Source: CALBPI01 sp038529355 (GTDB lineage: Bacteria; Pseudomonadota; Gammaproteobacteria; Steroidobacterales; Woeseiaceae). From it: a DNA stretch of 64,000 nt. The translations under genes were made by a program, and so were the position numbers. Location of the stretch: assembly GCA_038529355.1 (NCBI GenBank), contig JBCBDU010000006.1:58693-122692 (forward strand). The letters run 5' to 3'. Below the pieces are notes generated by a model. The model was not told where the DNA came from. It was given only the letters and a program-made list of their open reading frames with translations, and did no database searches. Within the stretch, counting starts at the first letter, position 1; the number at the start of each line of letters is the position of its first letter. Below are positions 35,447-43,496 of this stretch, in pieces.

Positions 35447-36412
35447 ATGAACAGTCAATTTGAAAACAACCGCAATTTTCTGGCACTGCTGGTGTTGCTC
35501 GCCATCGCCGCAAGCGGCGCGACCGCACTGGCCCAGGAACCACAAGAGATTCGCTATCTTGCGCTTGAGTTGGAGCCGAGCAAACGCACGTATGCACTTG
35601 GCGAGCCGGTCTACGTCACGGTGCGTTTGCGCAACCGCGGCACGAGCAAGCAGAGCGTGGCAACAATGCTCGACCCTGCCGCCGGTTTTCTGAGTATTTT
35701 CGTCAAGCCGGCCGGTGCCCAGCAGCAACAGCTGTTCATACCGTTAGCGGTTGGTGACTTTGACGTAGCACCGAGCGAGCTGGCCGCCAGCGGCGAGATG
35801 AACGCAACGTTCCCGATTTTTTTCGGCGGCAACGGTTGGACGTTTACCCAAACGGGGGACTACGATGTATTTGCTACGCTCGCTGGTAGCGGTTCGGCCG
35901 CGCTGCGCTCGACGACGGCACCCATTACCATCGCACGCGGCGACGGTGCCGGTCAGTACCTGTTCAGCCAGTCACGGCAAGATCAGTATGAGACCGGCAA
36001 ATTCCTGGTCTGGCAGCAGGGAGACCACCTACGCCGCGCACACGCAACGCTCGACGAAATCATCAAGCAGTTCCCGGACGCACCGCTCAGCAACCATGCC
36101 GTGCTTGCAACCGGTGTTAGCCTGAGTCGTCCGTTTCACGATTACAGTATTGGTCGCGTACGCGCCGCGCAGCCTGAGCGTGCGTTGGAATTGCTGAATC
36201 GCGTCAACATCAACGAGTTGCCTGACTTGCTGCGACTGCATCGATCGTTGGCACTGGCACGCGCTTACGCCGCAGCGGGTTTGCGTGACGATGCGCAAGT
36301 GCGGCTAGATGATGCGCAGAGCCTCGCGGCAGACAGTGTGCGAGCACTGCAGCAGACATTAACCGCGGAACTCACCTACGATCCGGTGCTCGCGCAAATG
36401 AACAAACAATAG
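35447..36412 (+). CDS. Exported protein, unknown
   Basis: 321 residues: signal peptide (LLVLLAIAASGATALAQ), an N-terminal beta-sandwich-like region with LEPSKRTYALGEPVYVTVRL (reminiscent of intracellular-proteinase-inhibitor or CARDB-like domains), and a helical C-terminal half with TPR-like wording (LRRAHATLDEIIKQFPDA, ALELLNRVNINE). Probably periplasmic and co-transcribed with the metalloprotease-like gene 21 bases upstream, so a partner, inhibitor or substrate-recruiting role is conceivable, but not shown. Confidence 0.7.
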   Translation: MNSQFENNRNFLALLVLLAIAASGATALAQEPQEIRYLALELEPSKRTYALGEPVYVTVRLRNRGTSKQSVATMLDPAAGFLSIFVKPAGAQQQQLFIPLAVGDFDVAPSELAASGEMNATFPIFFGGNGWTFTQTGDYDVFATLAGSGSAALRSTTAPITIARGDGAGQYLFSQSRQDQYETGKFLVWQQGDHLRRAHATLDEIIKQFPDAPLSNHAVLATGVSLSRPFHDYSIGRVRAAQPERALELLNRVNINELPDLLRLHRSLALARAYAAAGLRDDAQVRLDDAQSLAADSVRALQQTLTAELTYDPVLAQMNKQ

Positions 36413-36586
36413 GCTTGCGCGCATACCCGCTCAGCACTAACGCTGCAACTGATCGGATAGCAATTGTTACGCGACACGCTGCTGCTAAGGCGAGCTGATA
36501 CGTATTCGGGTTACTGTCTAAGCCTGTGTTGATGAACTGAGCCGATCGTAGACGACTCAGACCACACCGGGCGTTTTTCTAAGAAA

Positions 36587-36616
36587 CGTTGCGGTGCACA
36601 AAATGGCACCGCAACG
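36587..36616. terminator. Strong hairpin terminator
   Basis: CGTTGCGGTGC (36587-36597) and GCACCGCAACG (36606-36616) form a perfect 11-bp stem with an 8-base loop. ATTCTTTTT follows on the plus strand and TTTCTTAG on the minus strand, so it may serve the convergent exported-protein and peroxidase genes. Confidence 0.85.
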
Positions 36617-36626
36617 CCAATTCTTT

Positions 36627-38021
36627 TTAGCAGCCCAGATCCGCGATCGATGCCGCATCCGCGTTCGGGAAACAGTTGCCGCTTGGCAATGCATCCGGCA
36701 CGTAGCGCAACAGCTCAGCGTCATACAACGCGTTCTCGAGGAACGCCGTGAGGTCGTCGATCTCTTCGGCGCTCAAACCCAGCGGCTGAAAGCGGCCGTC
36801 TAATTGTTCGGACGCCATCGCTTTTTGCGGCACACCGGCGTTCTTGTACGCAATAACGTCGCGCACGCTGTTGAATGAAGCACCGTGACCATAGAAGCTG
36901 GCATCAACGAGGTTGTACAGCGACGGAATCTTGAACTTGTAGTTGTCCTGCGGGTTGCCGGTAAAGCCACCGCGACCGAGCGAATCTGCGACGCCCACAC
37001 GACCGTGAATCCGAGGGTCCGTGCCGTCGAAATCATCGAACCCGACAGCCATGAACACTGCATCGGCAGTCGCGCCCGGCATGGAGCTCAGCGCCGGCCC
37101 TGAATGGCAGCCCGCACAATTCGCCTTGCCGAAGAACAGCAGCGCACCGCGCAGCTCCTGCTCATTCATCGCATCGCGATCGCCGCGCAGCCATTGCTGG
37201 AATGGTGCACGATTGGTCAGCAGCGTACGCTCATACGCCGCGATTGCCTTAGCCGCGTCTTCAAGTTCGTCGGCGCTGGCCGGAAACGCATCGGCAAACA
37301 TCTGCATGTATTCGGGTTGGGTTTGCACGAGCGAATCGACTTCGACACTCAAGCGATGCACACCCAAGCCGGCTACCGCCTGAATCTCTACACCTGACAG
37401 CCCGCGAGCATTCTCTGCTTTCGGCGTACCCGGTGTGCTCAGTATTTGATCCGGCAAACCACTGTTGATCGAGCTGTTGCTGGCGTTGCCGAACTGACCG
37501 TTCCACAACATCACTTCCTGGAAGGCCACGTTCAATGTGGTGGGCGACGCCATCGGTTGGAAATCCGCGCGTTGCGGTGACGTCGGTGCGGCGCTGTCAT
37601 CCATGCCGTCTGCGATCAGGCGACCCTCACCGGCAACGCCAAAACCGTCGGCGCCTTCACCGATGCCCTGCGGCACGCCTGCCTTGAAACCGGCGCTGGC
37701 GTGATGGCAACTGGCACAACTGTAGGTGCCGGCCTTCGCCGGATCATTCGGATTCGTTGCAAGACCGGTCTCGTGATAGAGCATCTGGCCAAGCGCAACC
37801 TTCTGCGGCGTCAACGGATTGAGCGGATCCGCGGGAATGTCATCGAGCGCTGTTTCATCGGGGAGCTCGAACCCGCTAGCACCTATCGCGGTCGCATCGA
37901 GCGCCACTTGCAACTCGGCGCTCAAGCTGTCGACGGGATCGTCAGAGCTGTCGCTACCACAGGCAGATAAAAGAACAGATGAGAATAGAACGAGCGCAGT
38001 TACGCGGATGGTCGACAGCAT
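36627..38021 (-). CDS. Di-heme cytochrome-c peroxidase/MauG-family lipoprotein
   Basis: 464 residues. Lipobox LLSAC at Cys21. Two heme-c sites: CASCHH (about 102-107) and CAGCHS (302-307). Other family motifs: LGQMLYHETGL, GVAGEGRL, FKIPSLYNLVDASFYGHGAS. The usual bacterial peroxidase removes H2O2 using cytochrome c electrons; MauG-like members oxidise other substrates. It has about 100 residues more than the periplasmic enzyme and is lipidated. ATG at 38021, well-placed for the signal; no operon. Confidence 0.9.
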   Translation of the reverse strand: MLSTIRVTALVLFSSVLLSACGSDSSDDPVDSLSAELQVALDATAIGASGFELPDETALDDIPADPLNPLTPQKVALGQMLYHETGLATNPNDPAKAGTYSCASCHHASAGFKAGVPQGIGEGADGFGVAGEGRLIADGMDDSAAPTSPQRADFQPMASPTTLNVAFQEVMLWNGQFGNASNSSINSGLPDQILSTPGTPKAENARGLSGVEIQAVAGLGVHRLSVEVDSLVQTQPEYMQMFADAFPASADELEDAAKAIAAYERTLLTNRAPFQQWLRGDRDAMNEQELRGALLFFGKANCAGCHSGPALSSMPGATADAVFMAVGFDDFDGTDPRIHGRVGVADSLGRGGFTGNPQDNYKFKIPSLYNLVDASFYGHGASFNSVRDVIAYKNAGVPQKAMASEQLDGRFQPLGLSAEEIDDLTAFLENALYDAELLRYVPDALPSGNCFPNADAASIADLGC

Positions 38022-38494
38022 GAATTCAGTCCCAATTGTGATTATTTGTTGTTCGGCGCCTGCCCCCACAGACAACTTATCGTACCGCAACGAGCGCGCG
38101 TTGCGGTCGATGTCGGTCACGGACAAAAGCGTGACAACCATCACAAAATTCGAAGGGTTGCGAAACACTAAACATAACGCGGGTATGCAGATCGATTTCA
38201 CGTCGTTTTGCTTTTGCACAGTGGCATCGAAGAGCACTGCAGTCACCGTCGATCATCGTGCCCTTATGTGTTTGCGTGGTTGCATGTTTGCGTGGTTTTG
38301 CGTTTGTGTGCGCATCAGAACACCCGTTGTGACTGTAAAACACGGCAAATCATCATAATTGGAAGCGCGAGTACACTGCGAAACGTCCGGAATTCACGAC
38401 CAAGCATCGCCAAAACGTACGAATCCGCCGATTCGGTCGCCCTCGTGCGGCATTCGCCCGAAGCTGGACTCTCCACAGTAACCGGTCAAGTCTC
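38022..38494. other. Intergenic stretch with a short tandem repeat
   Basis: About 470 bases between divergent genes. I see no gene. It has one notable T/G-rich tandem repeat (listed separately) and an otherwise ordinary composition. Confidence 0.5.
38267..38312. repeat. Short TTTGCGTGGTT tandem repeat
   Basis: TTTGCGTGGTT occurs twice, 15 bases apart, followed by the relative TTTGTGTGCG. Strand-asymmetric T/G richness over about 45 bases. Possibly a protein-binding array or simply slippage. Confidence 0.5.
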
Positions 38495-39139
38495 ATGCCC
38501 AAACTGCAGCGACTGTTCAGTATCACCACCAGGCTCCTCTACCTCGTGCTCGCGCTCGGCGTCGCCAACTACGCCGTCAGCTATCTGTTCCGCTTCCCGA
38601 ATCCGCTCAACAGTTTTGACATGAATTTCGCGGCGCTGCGCAGCCTCGCTGTGCCCGGTCACTTCTTTCTCGGCGCCTTGGCGTTGGCGCTGACCCCGAT
38701 TCAAATGAGCAGTTTCGTCCGCCGACGCTGGCCGGCGATCCACCGGCTGAGCGGTCTGCTGTATGTGCTGGCCGTGTTCCTCGGCGGTGTTTCCGCGCTG
38801 CGACTGGCGCCAGATGCACTGTTCGGCAACGCCACGCAACTGGGCTTTGTTGTCCTGGCTATTTTGTGGCTGAGCTTCACGGCGTATGCGTGGCAACGCA
38901 TCCTCGTGCGCGACTACGCCGGACACGGCCGGTGGATGTATCGCTCCATCGCGTTGACAGCATCCGCGATCACGTTGCGCGTGATTCTTGGCATCGGCGT
39001 CCCGCTCGCCGGCCTGCCTATGGCGACGGTCTACCCAATCGCCGCGTGGGCGTGTTGGCCGATCAACCTTGTGGTGTGCGAGTGGCTGCTGCGCCGGCCT
39101 TCCGGTAAGCGCTCGGTGTCATTCCCGCAAAGCGCTTGA
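38495..39139 (+). CDS. DUF2306 membrane protein
   Basis: 214 residues and about six spans, with conserved His residues (HFFLGALALALTPIQM, RRRWPAIHRLSGLLYVLAVF, GHGRWMYRSIALTASAI). These match the DUF2306 heme-binding-like membrane family. The 3' end overlaps the AraC regulator gene on the other strand by 77 bases (39063-39139), an unusual convergent overlap. Function unknown. Confidence 0.85.
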   Translation: MPKLQRLFSITTRLLYLVLALGVANYAVSYLFRFPNPLNSFDMNFAALRSLAVPGHFFLGALALALTPIQMSSFVRRRWPAIHRLSGLLYVLAVFLGGVSALRLAPDALFGNATQLGFVVLAILWLSFTAYAWQRILVRDYAGHGRWMYRSIALTASAITLRVILGIGVPLAGLPMATVYPIAAWACWPINLVVCEWLLRRPSGKRSVSFPQSA

Positions 39140-40379
39140 ACGCCTGATTGAACGTGGACTTGGCCGTGAAACCAACATCGTAGGCGATGTCGAGCAACGT
39201 CCGGTGACCTTCCGCGGCGTCAATAATCTGTTTGGCCGCTTCAACGCGCCATCCATTGACGTACTCATAAAAATTACCGCCACGCTCGCGATTGATTGCT
39301 TCGGACACGAGGTACTGCGGATAGCCGCTGCGCTTGGCGAGCATCGCGATGGTCAGTGCCGGGCGTCGAAACAACTCGTCTTGCTGCATTAACGCATCAA
39401 GCCGCTGTAACACGTCGCCGTAGCGCCCCGGATCATTTGCCGTTTGCGAACTCAACGGTGCTGCCGCGTTACCGGCGGACTTGATCTGAGGCTCGACGTC
39501 AGAACTGATATCGACCGCAGTGGCGGCGCTGGGTGCAGTGCTTATCTTACCCCCGCTCTCAATTAATGCGGTTTCGGTTGCAGTCCCAGACGTTGCTTGT
39601 CGTCGCGCGCCGGCTTCGTGGTCACCATCGGTGTTACGGCTGGCAGCGACATCTGCAAGCTCGAGCGGCTCGGCCTTGGCCAAACTCATGTAACCGAGCA
39701 CGAACACCCACACCGACACGGTGCCGTAAATCGCCCAGTGATTGATACCCGGAATCGCGAGCTTGGCCTGTGCCAAAGCGACGGCCCAAATAACGAGCTG
39801 CCAACCTGCCATCACCAACAACCAACGAAGCCCCTGGCGATCGGCGTCCGCGCGCTGTTGCGCCACACGCCGCCGGAACTGCACGATCAATCGAATCGCC
39901 GCGATGAGGTAGACGGTAGCGCAGGTAAACATCGCGGGATCTATCAGGCGGAATCGCCAAGGCTCGAATCCAGTGGGGAGCTCGCCAAATGCCAGCAACG
40001 CGCGCAATGAATCCGTCGGCAGCAGCACCAGCTCGAGGTTAACACTCACGATCGCGACAAGCGGTAGAGCATGCAGCCAATCACTCAACCGCAGCTTGCG
40101 GCGATGGATCAGCGCATGCACATAGACATAGAAGAACGCGGCGTAAATGAACGGCAGGAATCTGGCCAACCCATACGCGCGAAGCACCCACGGATCGACC
40201 AACGGCGCCCGGAGATGCAACACCAGAACGATCAGGTGCACACTCAGTATGGCGACCCAAGCCGCCAATATGCGATACGAGTGGCCGTGCCCTGCACGCC
40301 CCCACAACGCAACCGCCAACAGCACGCCTTGCGCCGCACCGATGACATACAGATAGCTCCACAATTCAGCTGACATCAT
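39063..40379 (-). CDS. Membrane-bound AraC-family regulator
   Basis: 438 residues: seven predicted membrane helices in the first ~235 residues, a disordered Ser/Ala-rich linker, and an AraC helix-turn-helix pair at about 345-430 (MLAKRSGYPQYLVSEAINRE, IAYDVGFTAKSTFNQAFKRF). This is the family of integral-membrane AraC regulators. The signal is unknown. Its tail overlaps the DUF2306 gene antisense. ATG 40379 or 40376. The neighbour NTF2-like gene is divergent. Confidence 0.9.
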   Translation of the reverse strand: MMSAELWSYLYVIGAAQGVLLAVALWGRAGHGHSYRILAAWVAILSVHLIVLVLHLRAPLVDPWVLRAYGLARFLPFIYAAFFYVYVHALIHRRKLRLSDWLHALPLVAIVSVNLELVLLPTDSLRALLAFGELPTGFEPWRFRLIDPAMFTCATVYLIAAIRLIVQFRRRVAQQRADADRQGLRWLLVMAGWQLVIWAVALAQAKLAIPGINHWAIYGTVSVWVFVLGYMSLAKAEPLELADVAASRNTDGDHEAGARRQATSGTATETALIESGGKISTAPSAATAVDISSDVEPQIKSAGNAAAPLSSQTANDPGRYGDVLQRLDALMQQDELFRRPALTIAMLAKRSGYPQYLVSEAINRERGGNFYEYVNGWRVEAAKQIIDAAEGHRTLLDIAYDVGFTAKSTFNQAFKRFAGMTPSAYRKAGAAATRTPQG

Positions 40380-40463
40380 GGCTCTATAGTAATGCGGGCG
40401 CGACGAACTGTCCCGACTTGCTATAGTCGTTGGTTATCGCAGCGTATGAGCCGGAGAATTGTA

Positions 40464-40904
40464 GTGCCCGTTCCGAAATCTGCTTTGATTACAACACTGT
40501 GCGCCGCCGCATTGCTGATACTCGCAGTGCACGCAGTGCACGCCTCTGAAAACGCGGTCGCGGCCAGCGACGCTGCCGACAAACAGGCTTTAGCTGCCGT
40601 CGGCAAACGTATCGCTGGCTACAACGCACACGACTTACACGCCTTTCTTGCGGCGCATGCCGAGCAGGTGGCGATATATGAATATCCCGACAAGCGCATC
40701 GGCACCGGTCGCGAGCATCTTGAGTTCGTGTTTGCAGATCAGTTTGCGAGCAGCCAAGGTCACATCGACGTGTTGCACCAGATTGTCGTTGGCAACCGCG
40801 TCATCAGCCATGAGCACATCACTATCGGCGCGCGCGTCGAGCAGTTGGTCGTGGTCTACACCGTCGACCAAGGTCTGATTACGGCATTTCGGCTCATCGA
40901 ATAG
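40464..40904 (+). CDS. Exported NTF2/SnoaL-like protein
   Basis: 146 residues: signal peptide (ALLILAVHAVHA then SENA), then ADKQALAAVGKRIAGYNAHD and YEYPDKRIGTGREHLEFVFA, the SnoaL/NTF2-like wording (DUF4440 group). GTG at 40464 is chosen because GGAG lies seven bases upstream; an ATG at 40446 is in frame but lacks a site. Cavity-forming, function unknown. Immediately upstream of a convergent lipoprotein gene. Confidence 0.75.
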   Translation: MPVPKSALITTLCAAALLILAVHAVHASENAVAASDAADKQALAAVGKRIAGYNAHDLHAFLAAHAEQVAIYEYPDKRIGTGREHLEFVFADQFASSQGHIDVLHQIVVGNRVISHEHITIGARVEQLVVVYTVDQGLITAFRLIE

Positions 40905-40908
40905 TCCA

Positions 40909-41472
40909 CTAACCTGCGCTGCCGGACGCTGGTGCATCGCCAACCGCCCGCCATACCTTGCGCTGGTCGCGGCGCAGCTCATAGGCATTGCGCCGAAAAT
41001 AGTCACTCTCGCCGTCGAAACGCACGTTTTTCGTAATCGTCAACGTGCCATCGCTGATCGCATACGTTGTGCGGATATCCGCGGCACGCCCATCATCTTC
41101 GCCGCGTGACTGCGTGACTACAACCGTCTCGTTACCGGTTGCGCGACGCTCGATAATGACGTCGCCGCTCAGCGCGCGTCCGTCCTTTGATAACTTCAAC
41201 GTATCGGTTTCGTTGTATTGCGTCTCACCCGGGTAACGCACGTGGAAGCGAATCTTGCGACCCTGCACGTCGTCGAACCGCATCGATACCGGAATGCGCT
41301 CCCAACGCTCACTGGTGTAATCCAGATACCCCAATGTGCCAGACAACTCGGTGTTCGCTAGCGGCGCAAAATCTGCCGGCGTGGCAACCGGGCCATCGCC
41401 ATGATCGACGCCAACCGTGCAAGCGGCGAACGTCAGGAGCAGTGATAGTAGTGTGAGTCGAAATTGTTTCAT
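40909..41472 (-). CDS. Lipoprotein, unknown
   Basis: 187 residues: signal LLSLLLTFAAC with lipobox FAAC, then a beta-rich body (LSGTLGYLDYTSERWERIPV, RIRFHVRYPGETQYNETDT-like strands). ATG at 41472 preceded by TCAGGAAAA. I recognise no family. Same direction as the membrane-anchored gene upstream (25 bases), convergent with the NTF2-like gene (4 bases). Confidence 0.72.
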   Translation of the reverse strand: MKQFRLTLLSLLLTFAACTVGVDHGDGPVATPADFAPLANTELSGTLGYLDYTSERWERIPVSMRFDDVQGRKIRFHVRYPGETQYNETDTLKLSKDGRALSGDVIIERRATGNETVVVTQSRGEDDGRAADIRTTYAISDGTLTITKNVRFDGESDYFRRNAYELRRDQRKVWRAVGDAPASGSAG

Positions 41473-41497
41473 CGTATTTTCCTGAAGTGACATGGAA

Positions 41498-42058
41498 TTA
41501 AAGGGAGACGCCGGTGGCGCAGGCTTGCGTGCGTTCGTTGCGGCTCGTGGTCAGCGAGGTTTGCCAGCAATCGCCATGGATCGAGCAATAGCAGGCCACC
41601 ACATCGATGCGCCCGCCCCAGGTTTGGATCAATTGCTGGCTAGCCGCATCCCAGTCGACGCTGAACAGCCGCACAACATCACTCGGCGCGACGACGCTGT
41701 TGGACGGGTCGGACATGCCGTAACGCTCATAGCTGAACGCAAGGTCTTCGCCAATCGTGTCGACGATCAGCTGATCGATATCGGTCACCGGCTCGCCGTC
41801 ATAGGTCAGGCGCAATTCGCCCATCAGCGCCGGCCCGACGCCCTTGTTGGTGAGCCGCAGCGTGAAGCCCGCCTCGGAATACGACTCACCAATCTCGACG
41901 TGTGGCCAAACCGATGCGCGCTGCTGGGCACGCTCGCTGCTCACCTCGGCGAACGAGACAAACAACGCCGCCATGGACAGCGCCACGGCGAACGCCGACG
42001 CGTAGTGATCGAAGCGACTGCCGCCGCTGGGTGAAGTGGTTACATTCGAATCTGACAT
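41498..42058 (-). CDS. Single-span membrane protein
   Basis: 186 residues: one membrane span (about 18-40, SAFAVALSMAALFVSFAEV) followed by SSERAQQRASVWPHVEIGES and a beta-rich domain. The wording QQRASVWPHVEI is common in uncharacterised single-span proteins. Two close Cys pairs near the end (CYCSIHGDCW). Start ATG 42058 is preceded by the hairpin-like GCGCTGTTGG region. Function unknown. Confidence 0.7.
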   Translation of the reverse strand: MSDSNVTTSPSGGSRFDHYASAFAVALSMAALFVSFAEVSSERAQQRASVWPHVEIGESYSEAGFTLRLTNKGVGPALMGELRLTYDGEPVTDIDQLIVDTIGEDLAFSYERYGMSDPSNSVVAPSDVVRLFSVDWDAASQQLIQTWGGRIDVVACYCSIHGDCWQTSLTTSRNERTQACATGVSL

Positions 42059-42157
42059 GTGTGCTCCAACATTTGAAAGCCCTGACGGGCGCTGTTGGAG
42101 CACAAATTAGCGAGGCAAGCCGGCGCTAGCGCCTCATTTCGGGCATTTACCGCCCAT

Positions 42158-43288
42158 TTACGGTTTTTGAGACTTTTTGAACTGGCTTGGCGTCTGATTC
42201 GCGACCTCGCGGAAGACGCGATTGAAGGTCGCCTTCGAATTGAAGCCCGCTGACGAAGCCACGTTGAGCAACGACACCGCGCCGTCCGTAATCAGCTGCT
42301 TGGCATGATTCACACGCAGCTCGTTGACGAAACGGTTGAACGTGACACCGAGCCCCTTGTTCACCGCGCGCGACACGTAGGTCTCGTTAGTCGCCATTCT
42401 CGACGCCACTTCCTTGATCGACAGCCGCGACTCGAGATACCAGCCGCCATCGGTCAGCGCACGTTCCAGTGCGCGCCCTTCAGCCACCCAATCCTTACCT
42501 TCCACAGATGCATCAGCCGGCGCTCCCGTCGCCTCGGCCGGATCTGGCATTTTGGGAAACGGCACCGTCGTTTGCGCCAACGCCTGCAAACCCACCCAGG
42601 CGACAAGCGCCGTCATCAACACTTGCGGCGGAAACACATCGACGTAGGAGACACCACCAACCAACAGCGGCACCAGCTCGAGACCAGCAAACAGGATCCC
42701 TGCCAGGACCATCGCGATCATCAACCGCGTTAGCCACACCGGCTCAAAATCTACCGCCGCAGATTGCGTGCTGTTCAGATACGCACGATATTGCCGCATC
42801 ATTCGAAAGATCGCGATCAGTGCAAACAGCATCAGCGCAAGACCAATCACGGCCTCGACCGGATCAACGTAGGGTTCGTGAACGGCGCCGTTGTACGCCC
42901 ACTTCGCCTTGTAGTCGCCAAGCTGCGTAAATGCGACCGTGTAGTACGCGGTTTGCACGATGCCAGGGAGTAGTAGCCAGCGCCGCCAGCCGAGCGCGCG
43001 GCCCATCATCAAACGGTCTGCATGAAAATACAGCAACGGGCCGGCATACAACTCCACACCGAACGGCGCAAACGTTAGCCCGGGCCACACGGTGTAGAAG
43101 CCGGCAAACCCGATGATCTGCGGTATCTGCGAGATAACCACAATCATCAGAAACGCCGCCAAAAATCGATTAGCCGGTTGCTCGACACGCCGCAGAGCCA
43201 ACATGAGTGCAACCACCACCATGGGCAAACAGACGGCAAACATCAGTGCTGATCGCCAGCCGATATCGATATTGTTGAGGTCGCCCAT
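42158..43288 (-). CDS. Membrane-bound AraC-family regulator
   Basis: 376 residues: seven membrane helices in the first ~235 residues and an AraC domain at about 280-375 (VASRMATNETYVSRAVNKGL, VASSAGFNSKATFNRVFREV ending in SQFKKSQKP). It is a paralogue-type relative of the regulator at 39-40 kb, not a close copy. Ligand unknown. ATG 43288 follows a short leader. Stands upstream of, and in the same direction as, the single-span protein gene with 99 bases between. Confidence 0.9.
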   Translation of the reverse strand: MGDLNNIDIGWRSALMFAVCLPMVVVALMLALRRVEQPANRFLAAFLMIVVISQIPQIIGFAGFYTVWPGLTFAPFGVELYAGPLLYFHADRLMMGRALGWRRWLLLPGIVQTAYYTVAFTQLGDYKAKWAYNGAVHEPYVDPVEAVIGLALMLFALIAIFRMMRQYRAYLNSTQSAAVDFEPVWLTRLMIAMVLAGILFAGLELVPLLVGGVSYVDVFPPQVLMTALVAWVGLQALAQTTVPFPKMPDPAEATGAPADASVEGKDWVAEGRALERALTDGGWYLESRLSIKEVASRMATNETYVSRAVNKGLGVTFNRFVNELRVNHAKQLITDGAVSLLNVASSAGFNSKATFNRVFREVANQTPSQFKKSQKP

Positions 43289-43434
43289 AGTTTAATTCGT
43301 CAGCGAGCGCTGATCGGTGCGTATCGTAAGGTCATTGCCGATAGTTTGAGGGTATTCGATATTGTTGACAATCAACGCCGCCAATCGACGGCAGTGGTTG
43401 CCGGCCGGGCTCGTGAGACCGTCAGCGCCAGCGC

Positions 43435-43464
43435 AAAAAAAAGCGGACCGAAGTCCGCTTTTTT
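43435..43464. terminator. Rho-independent terminator
   Basis: AAAAAAAAGCGGAC, loop CGAA, GTCCGCTTTTTT: a near-perfect A-rich/T-rich hairpin just past the stop of the large TonB receptor gene on the minus strand (43497). A second small hairpin, AGCCCC TTTT GGGCT, is at 43467-43481. Works in both directions. Confidence 0.95.
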
Positions 43465-43496
43465 CCAGCCCCTTTTGGGCTAACGACATATAACAG

